A stretch of DNA of 64,000 bases from the NCBI RefSeq assembly GCF_003369915.1, contig NW_022881603.1:28951522-29015521 (forward strand), read 5' to 3'. Below are positions 11,928-23,933 of this stretch, piece by piece. A program made the position numbers and the translations under genes. Under the pieces are notes generated by a model. That model was given only the letters and a program-made list of their open reading frames with translations, was not told where the DNA came from and ran no database searches. The DNA is from Drosophila miranda. Lineage: Eukaryota; Arthropoda; Insecta; Diptera; Drosophilidae. The first letter of the stretch is position 1, and every line of letters begins with the position of its first letter.

Positions 11928-13020
11928 ATGCATATAGCACCGAAATCTGCTGGTGGCTTCTTTGCCTACTTCAAGACTGAACCTGGACGCAGACTAGTCT
12001 TTTACACAGCGGGCGCCACGACTATTGGCCTATTTGTTGGAAACTTCCTCCCCCACACATTTGGACTGAAATATTACCGCGATTTCGTGCAATGCTACCA
12101 GTAGGTGAGAAAATGGCTGGTTTTAAGAAGCCAATCTAATGATTTCTGACGCTTTATTTCAGACATGGCGTGGAAAGGCCCGTGCCTGAAGCAGTAAAGA
12201 AACGCCTGGAACAAGCGCTGGATAAACTGCAGGTGGAACCCTTTGAGCGCAAGTTCGTCAAACCCTTCACCGTGTTCGGCTTCGATCTGTTTCAAGCTGG
12301 GACCACGAAATTCCGATTCGGGTCCGCTCTGGGCATACCTGTGAACTACGCTTACGACAGTCCCGCAGAGATAAAGCGGCCTGATATCCGCTTTAGGGAC
12401 AAGCAAATTAATTGGAGCTCTCCCAGCGGAAAGCTGCTGGAACAAGCTATTGTTTTGACCGAAGATGAGCAGGTGTTTGGCCTGAGCAAGGCCATCCTCC
12501 AGTTGCAAACGTATCGTGTGCTGCTTAACTCGATATTCCCCACCGTCAGCTTTCTCATGGTCTACACCATTGGGCATTACCTGAACCTGCGCCTTAATCT
12601 GTTTGCTCGCCATGGCAGCGTAAGTACTTGGGTGGACGAGAGATTTGTGTAATCATTTGGCTTTTTTCTTCTCAGGTCCGCTTTGTCCTCTACTCCATAC
12701 TGGGTCTCTTCAGCGTCGGCAGTTGGACGTTCATGAAAGACTATAATCAGGTGTCCACGGATGCTGAGATTGACAAGAAGCTGGCCACCTTGGGGCCGCA
12801 ATTTGTGGCCGCAGGGGCCAGCTTCTATGATAAGCATTTGAAGAAGAACATTGCGTTGAGGGAACTCATTGGAGATAACACCTACACCGCCTTGGGCAAT
12901 GAGAATTATATGCTGCGTCAGAAATCCATGCCGTTGACGGCACGCAAGTCCTTTTCTTTGGAAAAGTTGCAAGAGCTGCAAAAGGCGCAAGCCCAGCAGC
13001 CACCGACCGAGTCCCAATAA
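11928..13020 (+). CDS. Tmem177: TMEM177-like mitochondrial inner-membrane protein
   Basis: Three exons join in frame: 11928-12100, 12163-12619 and 12676-13020, with GT-AG introns of 62 and 56 bp, giving about 324 residues. The human TMEM177 protein is of similar length and acts with COX20 in stabilising newly made COX2 for cytochrome oxidase assembly. Two hydrophobic stretches lie near residues 25-45 (TAGATTIGLFVGNFL) and about 180-225, consistent with an inner-membrane protein. The reading frame has no lesion. AATAAA overlaps the stop at 13016-13021. The ATG at 11928 gives a short N-terminus before the first membrane segment. The identification rests on overall resemblance and length. Confidence 0.75.
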
Positions 13021-13228
13021 ACATATTTTTTGTTACACTTTGAACGATTTATAATTTAGTTTTATACATTTAACATTTAAATGGAATAATTTATAACAGT
13101 GTAGAGCTGTCTTTTTGACGTTTCACATTGCATATGTCCCATAAATTGACTAGATTCATGCGCCCGACCGCTGGAATGGTATTATGGAATATTAAGCTTT
13201 CTAACGTAACATGCACATTCATATAGAT

Positions 13229-14950
13229 TTAAAATGTCTCCGTCCCTACCACATCGCTGATAGTGGCCACCAAACGTCGGGCATGCTCTACAGCGCAGGT
13301 GGCTGTGACCAGTCCCAGATGGATGCAGAACAACTCATATACCCGGACCTTGCCAGGCGCCAGCTTAGGGAAGCAGAGCTCAGCCAGATCAAAGTAATAG
13401 TCCACCGAGAGGGCTCCAGGCTCGGATGGCGCCTTTGCGGTACTGCCACTGGAAGCAGCTGATGCAAGAAAATGGTGCTGAAGGTCCAGAGTTGGGCTGA
13501 GGACGCCGCCCGACTGATCCTCGAACCAGAGGAAGTACGAGTAGTGAAAGACTTTGTCCTTCCACATGACTGTAGTCTGGCCCTTCTTGAGATACCTTCG
13601 GGCAAACTCTACCATAATCCATAGTTTTGTTTTCGTAACCAGCTGATTCGGTCGGAGATCGGGGCCCAACATTTGTCCGCTGCTCCGATTCACGTACATA
13701 AAGTGAACCAGGCCGGGAAAATCCTCCAAGTAAGCATCAATCGATATATTCCGTGTAGCCTTTACAGCCAGAAACTCTGCAAATTCTAGCAACTTGGCCT
13801 CGACAAGACAGCCAAACTCGTATAGGTGATCCAGGTGCGCGCTTGAGCTATCGCACGAGGCCCGTGTGAAGAGCTGTTTTAGCTCCTTTATAAACGAGGG
13901 CACGTTCGACTCAATCCACACAAGCAGCTCCCGCTCAAAGTTTCTAAAGTACTCCATGTACATTTTGCGAAGATTTTCCCATTTAGCAGTAAACTTTTAA
14001 ATGCAGCTCTCCAATTCATTCAAGTCGCCACACGTCTGTTTCAAATGCCGCTTCAGTGCAGCAAAAGTTTCTACAATAAAGGGCTCCAAATTTTCAAAGG
14101 CTGGCTTCAAAGCGTCCGAGTCTCCCTGTTGGTGTACTGTATTGATTTTTTGCACCACAAAGAAGCAGTCGTAGATGCAACTGGTTAGCGGCATATACGC
14201 GTACTCGATGACCTGGAGGAGCACCTGGTTGCCATGCAAGCGGGAAATGTGCACAATGTTGGGTACACATCCAGAGTTCTCGTCGTGGGAAGCGCCTTGC
14301 AGAAAGACCGGCACAGCACTTTGCGATGGAGAATTCAGAGACTCAAGCGCCCGTGACAAAATGCTCAGAAAAAGAAGATCGGATGCAGCCAGCAGCACTG
14401 GGTGTTTGGTACTATTGGCGGCTACCAGTTTGTTGGAGACCATCAGCAGGACATGGGCCCGGGGTAGTCCGTCCTGGCGCAGCTGCTCCAGCGTAGCATC
14501 AAGAGTCAAGTGAATTGTTCTCTTTAGTTCCTTGTTGATCACCAGCTTGGGTATGGCCTCGATTAAATATGCCTGCTCTTCCTGTGAAAGCAATGTTTCG
14601 TAGCACTCGAGGCACTGCGTCAGCAGCTCCTGTTGCCCTGCCTGGGCCCCAAAGATATTCGCTCCATAGCAATAGCGCGATAGAGTGATTGCTACGCCCA
14701 TCTGTCGCGTCAGCGTGTCGACTGGCATGTGTCCAATCTTCAGGAAGGTAAATCCCAAAAGTTCCCCAAAAACCAAATTGAATCCCTTTTCGCACTGGAA
14801 GCTGTTACTGTTAATCGGACAACTGGGATCGGGGGCAGACTCCAGCAGACCTTGTTTGACGGCCACATCGCAGATTTTCTGGGTCAGTGGAGCGTTCAGT
14901 TTTTGATAGACAACATCGTTGCCGCTGTTAAATACGATTAAGCCGTTCAT
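13229..14950 (-). pseudogene. HPS1: HPS1 (BLOC-3 subunit) with internal in-frame stop
   Basis: One continuous 574-codon frame runs from the ATG at 14950 to the stop at 13229, except for a TAA at 13997-13999 (codon 318). The half before the stop is the HPS1 N-terminal longin-like region. The half after it contains the family signature around YLEDFPGLVHFMYVNR and SYFLWFED. HPS1 pairs with HPS4 in BLOC-3, the Rab32/38 exchange factor for lysosome-related organelles such as pigment granules. No GT-AG intron can remove the TAA, and the frame is unchanged on both sides, so a nonsense mutation or stop readthrough are the options. Its start lies 110 bp from a hAT relic in the region shared with Ciao1. 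Confidence 0.85.
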
Positions 14951-15060
14951 TTTATCATCATTTAATTTGCAAAACAGGAAAATACAGGATACACAAATTT
15001 CTTCACTGGTGCTGGGTAACGTAACGGAATGCGGAATGTAACTCTTGCAGCACCCACCCG

Positions 15061-15807
15061 CAGTCCTGCCATTTTAGCTTATTTTAAGCTAGATTTCGCT
15101 TATTTTAAAACAAAATTGCTTGAAAAATAATTGAAATGCTTATAGCTTGAAATCTAACTTATTTCAAATTTCATTTAGCTTATTTTGGCTCCAAAAAATT
15201 TAGTACAAAACCATTTTTTTTTTTATTTTATTGTAATATTTTTTAATTTTTACCGCGATCATTATATCATCAAATTTTGTGCATAAATGTATGGTATTTA
15301 TTCGTTGATAAGTTTCAGTCACACTACACTATTGCACATGGTTTGCACATTACATACAAAAATGAATTTAAGAAGTGGTTACGCAATGGCACAACTGACC
15401 CCACAAAATCGTACTGCTGCTTTTGTAAGGCAAAAATTGGGGCCAAGTTGTGCGAATTACGGCAGCAATCTGTCGCTAAAAAACATATTGCGTCCAATGC
15501 AAGCATGGCACAAACCAACAAAATACTTCTTGTTAGAAAGTCCTCAAAAACAGAGGAGCAGAAGGCAGTTTGTTTTTACTTTGCTGAGCACTCGGTATGC
15601 TATGGCTATGAAATGGAAAAAACAATGTCATTACTTTAATTAAAAATTTAAAAAAAAAATTTATCAATAAAATTAAATTAACCATTATTTTGATGTTTTT
15701 ATGGTTAGCTTATTTTTAAGCCATTTTGTTTTTTACTTTTTAGCTTATTCTAGCTTATTTTGTTCTTCAAACTAGCTTAAGGTGACTCTCAAAATCTGGC
15801 AGAACTG
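15061..15807 (+). mobile_element. hAT-type transposon relic (copy 1)
   Basis: About 747 bp bounded by imperfect terminal inverted repeats. The left end is CAGTCCTGCCATTTT and the right end, read inward, is CAGTTCTGCCAGATTTT; CAG...CTG ends are typical of hAT. Many AGCTTATTTT-like motifs crowd both subterminal regions, as in other hAT elements. A short remnant of a transposase-like zinc finger lies inside. I could not confirm an 8-bp target duplication. The relic occupies most of the gap between the divergent genes HPS1 and Ciao1. A second copy in opposite orientation lies at 23520-30669. Confidence 0.65.
15328..15639 (+). pseudogene. hAT transposase N-terminal zinc-finger fragment
   Basis: A short frame reads FKKWLRNG, then YCCFCKAKIG, then a KKH segment. 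This is the C-x2-C...H layout of the BED-type finger that opens many hAT transposases (the family pattern is FxxWLxxV..DxxKAxCxxC). The catalytic RNase H-like domain is missing and the frame decays after about 100 residues. The same stretch occurs on the minus strand in copy 2 around 30220-30340, where DINE-1 interrupts it. Confidence 0.55.
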
Positions 15808-15922
15808 CGCACTCCCACCCCCGCCAAAAGTCAGTGTTGTTCGGCAGCACTAGAAAATCAGATGTTGATGACTGACTTTCTTCTTCTTACCACATGCGCT
15901 TTTGTTATCAAAAACTCCGTGA

Positions 15923-16960
<1,038 letters not shown>

Positions 16961-17062
16961 CAATCCGATCAATGTGTTGTAGGTTATAAGTGTTTAAGCA
17001 AAGTTTAGTTTGATTTTTATACGAATAAAGTTTCTTCCTAATAAGAAATAAAAGTATTTAAA

Positions 17063-17969
17063 TTACAGATAATATTGAACTAATAAATGCTCCTCTAAGC
17101 TTTTTCTCTTAAATAATCTCAAATACTTCTTGTTAAGAAAGGGGTCCTGCAGGGTTTTAAACAACCTTTTGGCCTTACGGGGCCCCAGACCGATCACCTG
17201 TGACAGTCTCTCCTCACTGGCAGTGATCACATTTCCCAGGTTACCAAAAGTCTGAAGAAGCGTGACGGCATCCGTTTTGTTCACAGGCTTGATGTTGGTC
17301 AGAGCGGCCACCAGCTAAGATCAATAAGCATTATTAATATTATGAGCATATTTAGGAGTATACATATTTGATAACATTGTTGTACTGCACCTTTTGATGA
17401 GGATTCGATTCTACTCGTTCCATTATCAAGTCAGGTGGTCGCTTTTCAAACTGCTTGTAGGTTTCAATTATTTTGCCAGCCTCCTCTGCATTCCAGGCCA
17501 GCATCATGGTAAGATCTGCTAGCAGTGATATCCGAGTCAAGCTTTTAAGAGCGTTGTGCGGCTCCGGAGTGTCTACTTGGAGCAGCAAGACACGTATCTC
17601 ATACATCTTGCCCAGAGTCTTCAGTCGCTGACAAATGTAATCTGGATTGAGATTGTGATACTTGAGCGATAGGAAAAGGATGAAGGAAGTCCGGCCCACA
17701 ACATAGTCGGGTACAATGTCATCGCGAAATTCCAGAGGTACGTTCTGTATAGATTTTAGTATTGGATTGCCTCGCTGCTTGCTGTGGACAAGGACGCTGT
17801 GCGGATTTGAACCCGGCTTGGCGGCTGTGATTAAAGCGGAAGTGTTGTTGCTGCTATTACCGGTTGATGTCGCAGCGGGAACGGCCTGCACCTTAGGCTT
17901 CTTGGGCGATGTAGGCATTTCCATGGAGCCCAAAACATCATTAAAAGAATCATCGTCGAAATCATCCAT
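17063..17969 (-). CDS. Ercc1: ERCC1 DNA repair endonuclease subunit
   Basis: Two exons, 17969-17391 and 17314-17063, join in phase (donor AAG|GTGCAG, acceptor CTTAG|CTG) to about 276 residues. The central domain (NVPLEFRDDIVPDYVVGRTS ... LILAW-type core) is the ERCC1 nuclease-like fold that lost catalysis. The C-terminal double helix-hairpin-helix (VNKTDAVTLLQTFGNL ... VIGLGPRKAKRLF) binds XPF and DNA. ERCC1-XPF cuts 5' of lesions in nucleotide excision and interstrand crosslink repair. No lesion is visible. It shares a roughly 400-bp divergent promoter region with eIF3m. Confidence 0.92.
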
Positions 17970-18368
17970 TCTATCCTTCTAAAACAGCCGGAAAATTGTA
18001 TTACGTTTTCCGGCACTGTTTTTAGTGCCATCTGGCAGCTCTGTCATTGTTTGGCTGTTTTGGCTTCTTAAAAAGAGATACGTCGAAAAAAATTCCATAT
18101 ATCTTTGACTTGGAACCATACATTTAAAATTCAATTAGATGTAGAAGATCTATTTTCGAATTGATGCTAGGAAAGTTATAACTTTTTTGCGTTATATTCT
18201 TAATATCTGCTGGCGCTGGCCTGCAGCCGGAAAGCAGCCAGAATAACGCCACTTTGGCATCACTGTTAGCTCTCTTTCCTTTTCCACTGTCATAGCACCG
18301 AAGTGTGTGCGTGCGTGTTATTTTCAACAAGATTTGATTCAATAAATTGGAATACAATTATTAGATAT

Positions 18369-19699
18369 ATGACTTCGCATCCGGTTTTTATTGACCTTTC
18401 CTTGGACGAGCAGGTAAAGTTTGAGTGACAGCTATGTGTCCCGTTTTCGACGGACTAAACCGAATTTGAGGTTATGTTGTCCCGAAAGGGTGCAAAACAA
18501 ACTGGAAGCTAATATTTAAACATATTCGCAATAGGTGCAAGAGCTGCGCAAGTATTTCAAGAAGTTGGGAGCCGAAATCTCATCTGAGAAATCCAACAAA
18601 GGCGTTGAAGATGATTTGCACAAAATCATTGGCGTCTGCGATGTTTGCTTCAAAGATGGAGAGCCTTCTCGCATCTTCAATAGCATAGTGTCCATAATGA
18701 TAACGGTGAGTAAGCATCAGAGAATTCAAGATGCAGGTTTTAATTACTTCTGATTTGTAGATCCCCCTGGACCGCGGAGAGAACATTGTGTTGGCGTACT
18801 GCGAAAAGATGACCAAGGCGCCGAACCAGCCGCTGGGCAAGGTGTGCTTGCAGTCGCTGTGGCGTCTGTTCAACAATCTGGACACGGCCTCACCCTTGCG
18901 CTACCATGTCTACTACCATCTGGTGCAGGTGGCCAAGCAATGCGAACAGGTTTTGGAAGTCTTCACTGGAGTGGATCAGCTAAAAACTCAGTTTGCCAAT
19001 TGCCCGCCATCCTCTGAACAAATGCAGAAGTTGTACCGCCTGCTCCATGATGTCACCAAGGATACTAACATGGAGCTCTCTTCCAAGGTAATGATTGAGC
19101 TGCTGGGCACATATACGGCTGACAATGCCTGTGTGGCACGCGAGGATGCCATGAAGTGCATTGTCACCGCCCTGGCCGATCCCAATACATTCCTACTGGA
19201 TCCGTTGCTAGCGTTGAAGCCAGTGCGCTTCTTGGAGGGCGATCTCATCCACGATTTGCTTTCCATTTTTGTCTCTGACAAATTGCCATCGTACGTTCAG
19301 TTCTACGAGGATCACAAGGAGTTTGTCAACTCTCAGGGATTAAACCACGAACAGAACATGAAGAAGATTCGCCTGCTGACGTTCATGCAGTTGGCCGAGA
19401 GCAATCCAGAAATGACCTTCGATACCCTGACCAAGGAGCTGCAAATCACCGAAGATGAAGTGGAACCCTTCGTCATCCACGTGCTCAAGACGAAACTGGT
19501 GCGTGCTCGCTTGGATCAGGCCAACCGCAAGGTACACATTTCATCGACCATGCATCGTACATTTGGCGCACCGCAATGGGAACAGCTGCGGGACTTATTG
19601 CAGGCCTGGAAGGAGAACCTGAGCTCAGTCCGTGATGGTCTCACAAATGTTTCATCCGCGCAATTGGATCTGGCCCGAACACAAAAGCTGATACACTAG
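18369..19699 (+). CDS. eIF3m: eukaryotic translation initiation factor 3 subunit M
   Basis: Three exons (18369-18413, 18535-18705 and 18761-19699) join in frame to 384 residues, matching eIF3m/Tango7 length. The long helical region leads into a PCI domain in the last third ([20 protein letters not shown] ... [13 protein letters not shown]), the module that holds eIF3 subunits together. eIF3 recruits mRNA to the 40S subunit; fly Tango7 is also linked to caspase regulation. The small first exon ends at CAG|GTAAAG and all junctions are clean GT-AG. The coding sequence is intact although neighbours on both sides are damaged. The short head-to-head spacing with Ercc1 suggests a shared promoter. 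Confidence 0.93.
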
Positions 19700-19932
19700 A
19701 CAGCCGTCATAAATGGTACATAAAAACGAAACATAATCGAAATGATTGGCCAAGAAAAAACAAATATTTCGGGGCGTTTGAATTACAAACTAAATTATTT
19801 TCAAGAATGCGTAGAAAGCTTGAATAAATTTCTAAGTAAATCGAACGTAAAAGCCATTTCTCGTTAAATGCGTCACTACAGTAGGTCCTCGTTTGTCTGG
19901 ATTGCGTTTAAGCTGAGATTTCTCCAGGAGAT

Positions 19933-20704
19933 TTATAGCTCCTCATGCGCCTTGGACTGCTGGCGGTCCTTCTCCTTGGGGAAGGATCAAAATTAGGATG
20001 GAAAGCCGTTAGAGTCCCTCTCACGTTTCACAAATGCGCTATACGATGAGATACAGTTTCCAATAAACTGATTCGATTGCCCCAAAATGGCCAACTCTAA
20101 ATAAGGATCATCTTCGGGCAACCTGTGCACGGAGATGCCCATGCGGCTGAGCGCCGCATTTAGCTCTCCGATCATGTGATTAGCATCGGATGCCACAAAT
20201 ACGGATTTGATCTCATTGTTGGGCTGCGTCTGGCGCACATTTTTGATGGTCCTCTTCAGTTGTCGCACTATGTAGCAGAAGGACACACGCTCCGATTCCG
20301 GCCAGATGTCGTCCGCCAGATGCCACATAAAGTCCGACATCAGTATGACCCGATGGTAATCCTTGAGCGGATCCACGTCAAAGTACGTATTGAAGGGCAC
20401 CTGTCGGGAGCGCATTTCACCCTTGCGATACTCCACCCATGGTGGTAGAATAAGGGTGCGATTCAGACCCTTTGCAAAGGCCAATGAGCCGAGAAAATGG
20501 TCAGCTTGGTTGCCAAAGCGCCCTAAGGGGGAGTATCAATACTGTACTTGAATACAGATCCAACAAAGATCCAACGCCAGACTTACCCAGGCAGGGACAG
20601 TAAGTGAGATAGCCGTTGGGGTCGCGCTCCAAATTGGCCCATGCTGCGGCTGTTACAGTGCAAATTAAATAAATAAAAGGGAACTTTAATTTAAGCCACT
20701 GCAT
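19933..20704 (-). pseudogene. O-fut1: O-fut1 (protein O-fucosyltransferase 1), internally deleted
   Basis: Exon 1 (20704-20587) encodes a signal-anchor start (MQWLKLKFPFIYLICTVTAAA) and NGYLTYCPCLG. Exon 2 (from 20522) continues into [10 protein letters not shown]. About 165 residues are then missing: RVSFCY is joined near 20270 to [11 protein letters not shown]. The deletion keeps the frame but removes the catalytic HLRNG region. Near the C-terminus two codons of the usual YFWGFP stretch read TAA (19993-19995) and TGA (19987-19989). Beyond them the frame continues to a HEEL-type ER-retention end and TAA at 19933-19935. O-fut1 adds O-fucose to Notch EGF repeats in the ER and is essential in flies, so this copy cannot be the only one. 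Confidence 0.9.
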
Positions 20705-20876
20705 TCTGCCGGCTTCGTCTTCATCCAATTCAGACTGGATCGCAGATCCACGCGCTAAGCGACTGTATTGACATGGTCTGGCAACCTTCGTCAATCCAGT
20801 CAATTGTTGATTGCTGTTATTGTTAAAAATTCATTTAGATATTTAAAATTTGTAAAAAATTGGGACGAATAGAAAA

Positions 20877-21857
20877 ATGTTGAGTCAGTAAGTAAGATAG
20901 CTACCCTGCCAGTTGGCCAATACTAATACCTCAGTGTCTTCGCAGTTACAGCAAAAAGGTGCTCCTCAGACACTGGTCCTGGCGGAACTTTCAGTCCTGC
21001 CGACGAAACTTCATCGAGAGCCCCACAGAGCCGCCGCCGTACCACTGGCACAAGCCCATGGGCCAGCATACGGACATAAGAGTCTACAACAATGGAATGC
21101 GCCGGAAAGTTCCCCTGATACTACGTAACCCGAACATGGTCACCTGGTACACATGCGGCCCAACAGTCTACGACTCTGCCCATCTAGGCTATGCCAGCAC
21201 CTATGTGAAGGTGGACATCGTTCAACGCATTCTACGGAACTATTTCAATATAAATCTCGTCACTGCCATGAATATTACAGATGTGGACGACAAAATCATT
21301 AGGAAAGCCCGCGATTCCGGCTGCGATTGGCTGGGAATGGCCCGTACCTATGAAGCCGAGTTTAAACAGGACATGCTGCGTCTCAACGTCCAGCCACCGG
21401 AGAAGAGCTCATCAACGATTCGCATGCCTACGTGACGGAGGACAATTCTGTTTACTTTGACGTGTCCAAGTACCCACACTATGGCAAACTGCAGAGGCTG
21501 GGCATGAGCACCGAAGAGAAGTCGGATCTGTTTAAGCACAACAGTGCGGACTTTGCTCTTTGGAAAACCAAGAAGGAGGCTGATGAGCCCAGTTGGGCGG
21601 CTCCTTGGGGTGGAGAGGGTCGCCCCGGCTGGCACATTGAATGCAGTGCCATTGCCGGATTCTTTTTCGGGCACAAACTGGAGTTTCATGCTGGCGGCCA
21701 TGCTAACTTTTGGCATTACCAAACTGGCCGAGACGGAGAGCCTTTCACAGGAGATAGCAACCTGCTGGAACAGCATGGAATCCAAATACGTGACCATAAA
21801 GAAGGCAGCTCTTGGGTCTACGCTTCACGAGCCGCCGCCAGTGAAAGCAAACAGTGA
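20877..21857 (+). pseudogene. CysRS-m: mitochondrial cysteinyl-tRNA synthetase, two internal deletions
   Basis: A tiny first exon (20877-20887) is spliced over a 58-bp intron to 20946, giving a basic N-terminus (MLSHYSKKVLLRHWSWRN...) suited to mitochondrial import. The class I start is clear: TWYTCGPTVYDSAHLGYAS contains the zinc-binding Cys and the HIGH-like HLGY. Near 21400 a deletion removes roughly the TEH/helical segment and shifts the frame. The frame resumes at 21432 with TEDNSVYFDVSKYPHYGKL and reaches HIECSAIA. Near 21700-21740 a second, much larger deletion removes the rest of the catalytic core with KMSKS. Only the last 40 or so residues remain. It is divergent from O-fut1 with about 170 bp between the starts. 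Confidence 0.88.
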
Positions 21858-21926
21858 AAGCATTTGGCTGTGCCAAATGAAAACCAAAATGGAAATGAGA
21901 GTGTTGTGTCTACGTCATGGTTATTA

Positions 21927-23434
21927 TTACATAAATTCAAATCTGAGACTCAATTTGAATGGTCGTTCGGGTGGGGTGCTGCCATGCTCAGCCTTGTACA
22001 GATCCTTGGTTATGAGATAGTCTCGGACTAGCTTGAAGAATGCTTCCATGCTGGTGAATGCCACAAAGCTGATGGACAGCACAAAGTGCCACTCGATGGT
22101 GGCCGGACTAAGAGAGGCGATCTCCACCAGCAATATGGCTGCCTGCAGAGTGGCAAGCGTCGAGTAAATGACAGTGGGATAGTTTTTGGGGAGAGAGATT
22201 ATCAGAATATGTAGTCCATGCGTGGGTGTCTCGGTCCACACTCACATAGAAGCGCACATGGCTGGCATTTCCGGGTGTGGCCACCGTCACCAGTCCCAGG
22301 CTGCGATAGAGTCCTCCGTTGTGCTTAACCACAATGCCATGACCGTAGGCCGTAAATTTCGACCAGGCGAACGCACTAGCGGCCACAATTAGTTGCGATG
22401 GCGCCGGGTCCCGGTCGATTCGCTGCCAGCAGCCCAAGTGCAAGGTGGCTCTGTGCAAAATTTCGCTGTACCTGGCGGGATACAGGTATGCGGCGCATAA
22501 ACTAAACGCCCCCAGACACACAATGATGCAATGCTGTGCGGCCTGCATCACGTAGTAGTTGACATTCACGGCCAGACAACATGGCACCAGACCGCTGTAG
22601 TAGGCATTGAGCATTGAGGTGAATATGAGCTGTTTGAACCGTTTGTTGAAGTCGTGCCGCAGCGTCTCGATCTCCTCGATGCGTACGGCGTTGGTAGTGC
22701 AGCTGTGGACAGGCATGTCGTTTATGTAGACACCGGGCAGCTCGAAGCGGGTTCGCAGAAATGGCTCCAGTTGGAAGCCAAAGATGAGCAGATAGATGAT
22801 CACTCTGTGGAGAGGTAGACTCCATTGTGATATCATTTACGGATCAGATACGAATTTTAGGAATGCTTACGGATAGGTCAGGAAGAGCAGCAATACGTAG
22901 CTGTGCTTCTGATACAGTTTCAGAGCACACAAACCCAAGCCCAGCTGCACCAAGCCACCAAATGTGTACTTGATGGCCGTGCGTATTATATGTTGCGTCT
23001 TCTCGTTTGTCTTCACTTTGGCCAGCAGAACACAGTATACCAGCCTTCGCGTATTGACTATGAGTATCAGATATCGTAAATACGGATCGATTAGCTCTAT
23101 GTTCTGGAAGAAAAAGCAAAGGCTCTATAGACATCTATGCATGTAAAACTTTGGCGAAGCCAACCACCATGTGCCTTGTGTGACTTTGGGACAGCCACCA
23201 GTTTGTGCGATATATGTTTATGAACTGCACAATGACTGCTCCCATAGTAAAGGCTCACGTTATCAGCCCGCTTAGCCACTCGGATGTGGTGGAGTGTTCC
23301 GGAAATGGTACATGTTTGGGCATGGTGCTGCCCGGCGTCTGGGCCGGTGGCGTTTTGCCGCCAATCATGTTCGCGTAGACGTCCTGGGCTTCGCTGGAGC
23401 TGCTGCCGTCACTGCTGCGCTCTTCATAAGCCAT
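21927..23434 (-). pseudogene. Tmem39: TMEM39-family membrane protein, probably damaged
   Basis: From the ATG at 23434 comes an acidic, Ser-rich N-terminus. The frame then meets TGA near 23260, just before VIVQFINIYRTNWW, which matches the first membrane region of TMEM39. The next pieces are spliced (for example YP|GTAAGC near 22870 and CCACAG|AGTGATC near 22805). They include RRLVYCVLLAKVKTNEK and the long exon RFELPGVYIN ... NKRFKQLIFTSMLNAYYSG ... ATPGNASHVRFY. The last part, ending LVRDYLITKDLY, is in another frame across 22240 and its splice is unclear. TMEM39A is an ER protein linked to autophagy and COPII traffic. At least the first segment appears to have lost sequence. Family assignment is good; exact lesions are less certain. 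Confidence 0.7.
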
Positions 23435-23648
23435 TTTAAGTTAGCCAATTGTGTTCCCTAGGACTTGCAACTACATTTAAACAATTTCAAGTATTCAATG
23501 TTTTTGTGCGGCTGGAAAACAAGTAAAAAAAAACCTAAAAATAATCGAACCATAAAAACATCAAAATAATGGACAGTTGAATTTTATTGATATACTTTTT
23601 TTTAAATTTTTTATTAAAGTAATGACATGGTTTTTTCCACTTCATTAT

Positions 23649-23863
23649 TGTTGAGCAACGTATAACAAGTCCATCGCTAAGCGAAGAACCATCGGCAAAG
23701 GAGAACAAGATGAGAATGGAAGAGACGAAAATTTGTATACACACATATTCTTACCGCCGCTGCGACGGCATTTTCTCAGTACCAAATAGACATCGAACTG
23801 GACAAGAACAAAATAAATACAGTCCACTAAAATCAAATCCGTCGAGCATATTATTCGCGAACA
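23649..23863 (+). repeat. BEL/Pao 5' LTR
   Basis: 215 bp from TGTTGAGCAACG to ...TTCGCGAACA. It contains AATAAA and is nearly identical to 29229-29443. The PBS follows after TTCTT. Confidence 0.95.
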
Positions 23864-23933
23864 TTCTTTGGTCCTTCGAGCCGGATTCTTGAACAGTTTT
23901 GTGTGCTTTGGTGTTCATTGAAAATTGTTTACA

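Noticed and set aside
13964-13996. An intron between the two HPS1 pieces
   Set aside because: The gap is 33 bases, in frame, without GT-AG signals; it reads as coding sequence after the TAA.
15053-15815. An 8-bp target duplication for hAT copy 1
   Set aside because: Flanks CCCACCCG and CGCACTCC are similar in composition but not a duplicate, so I did not claim one.
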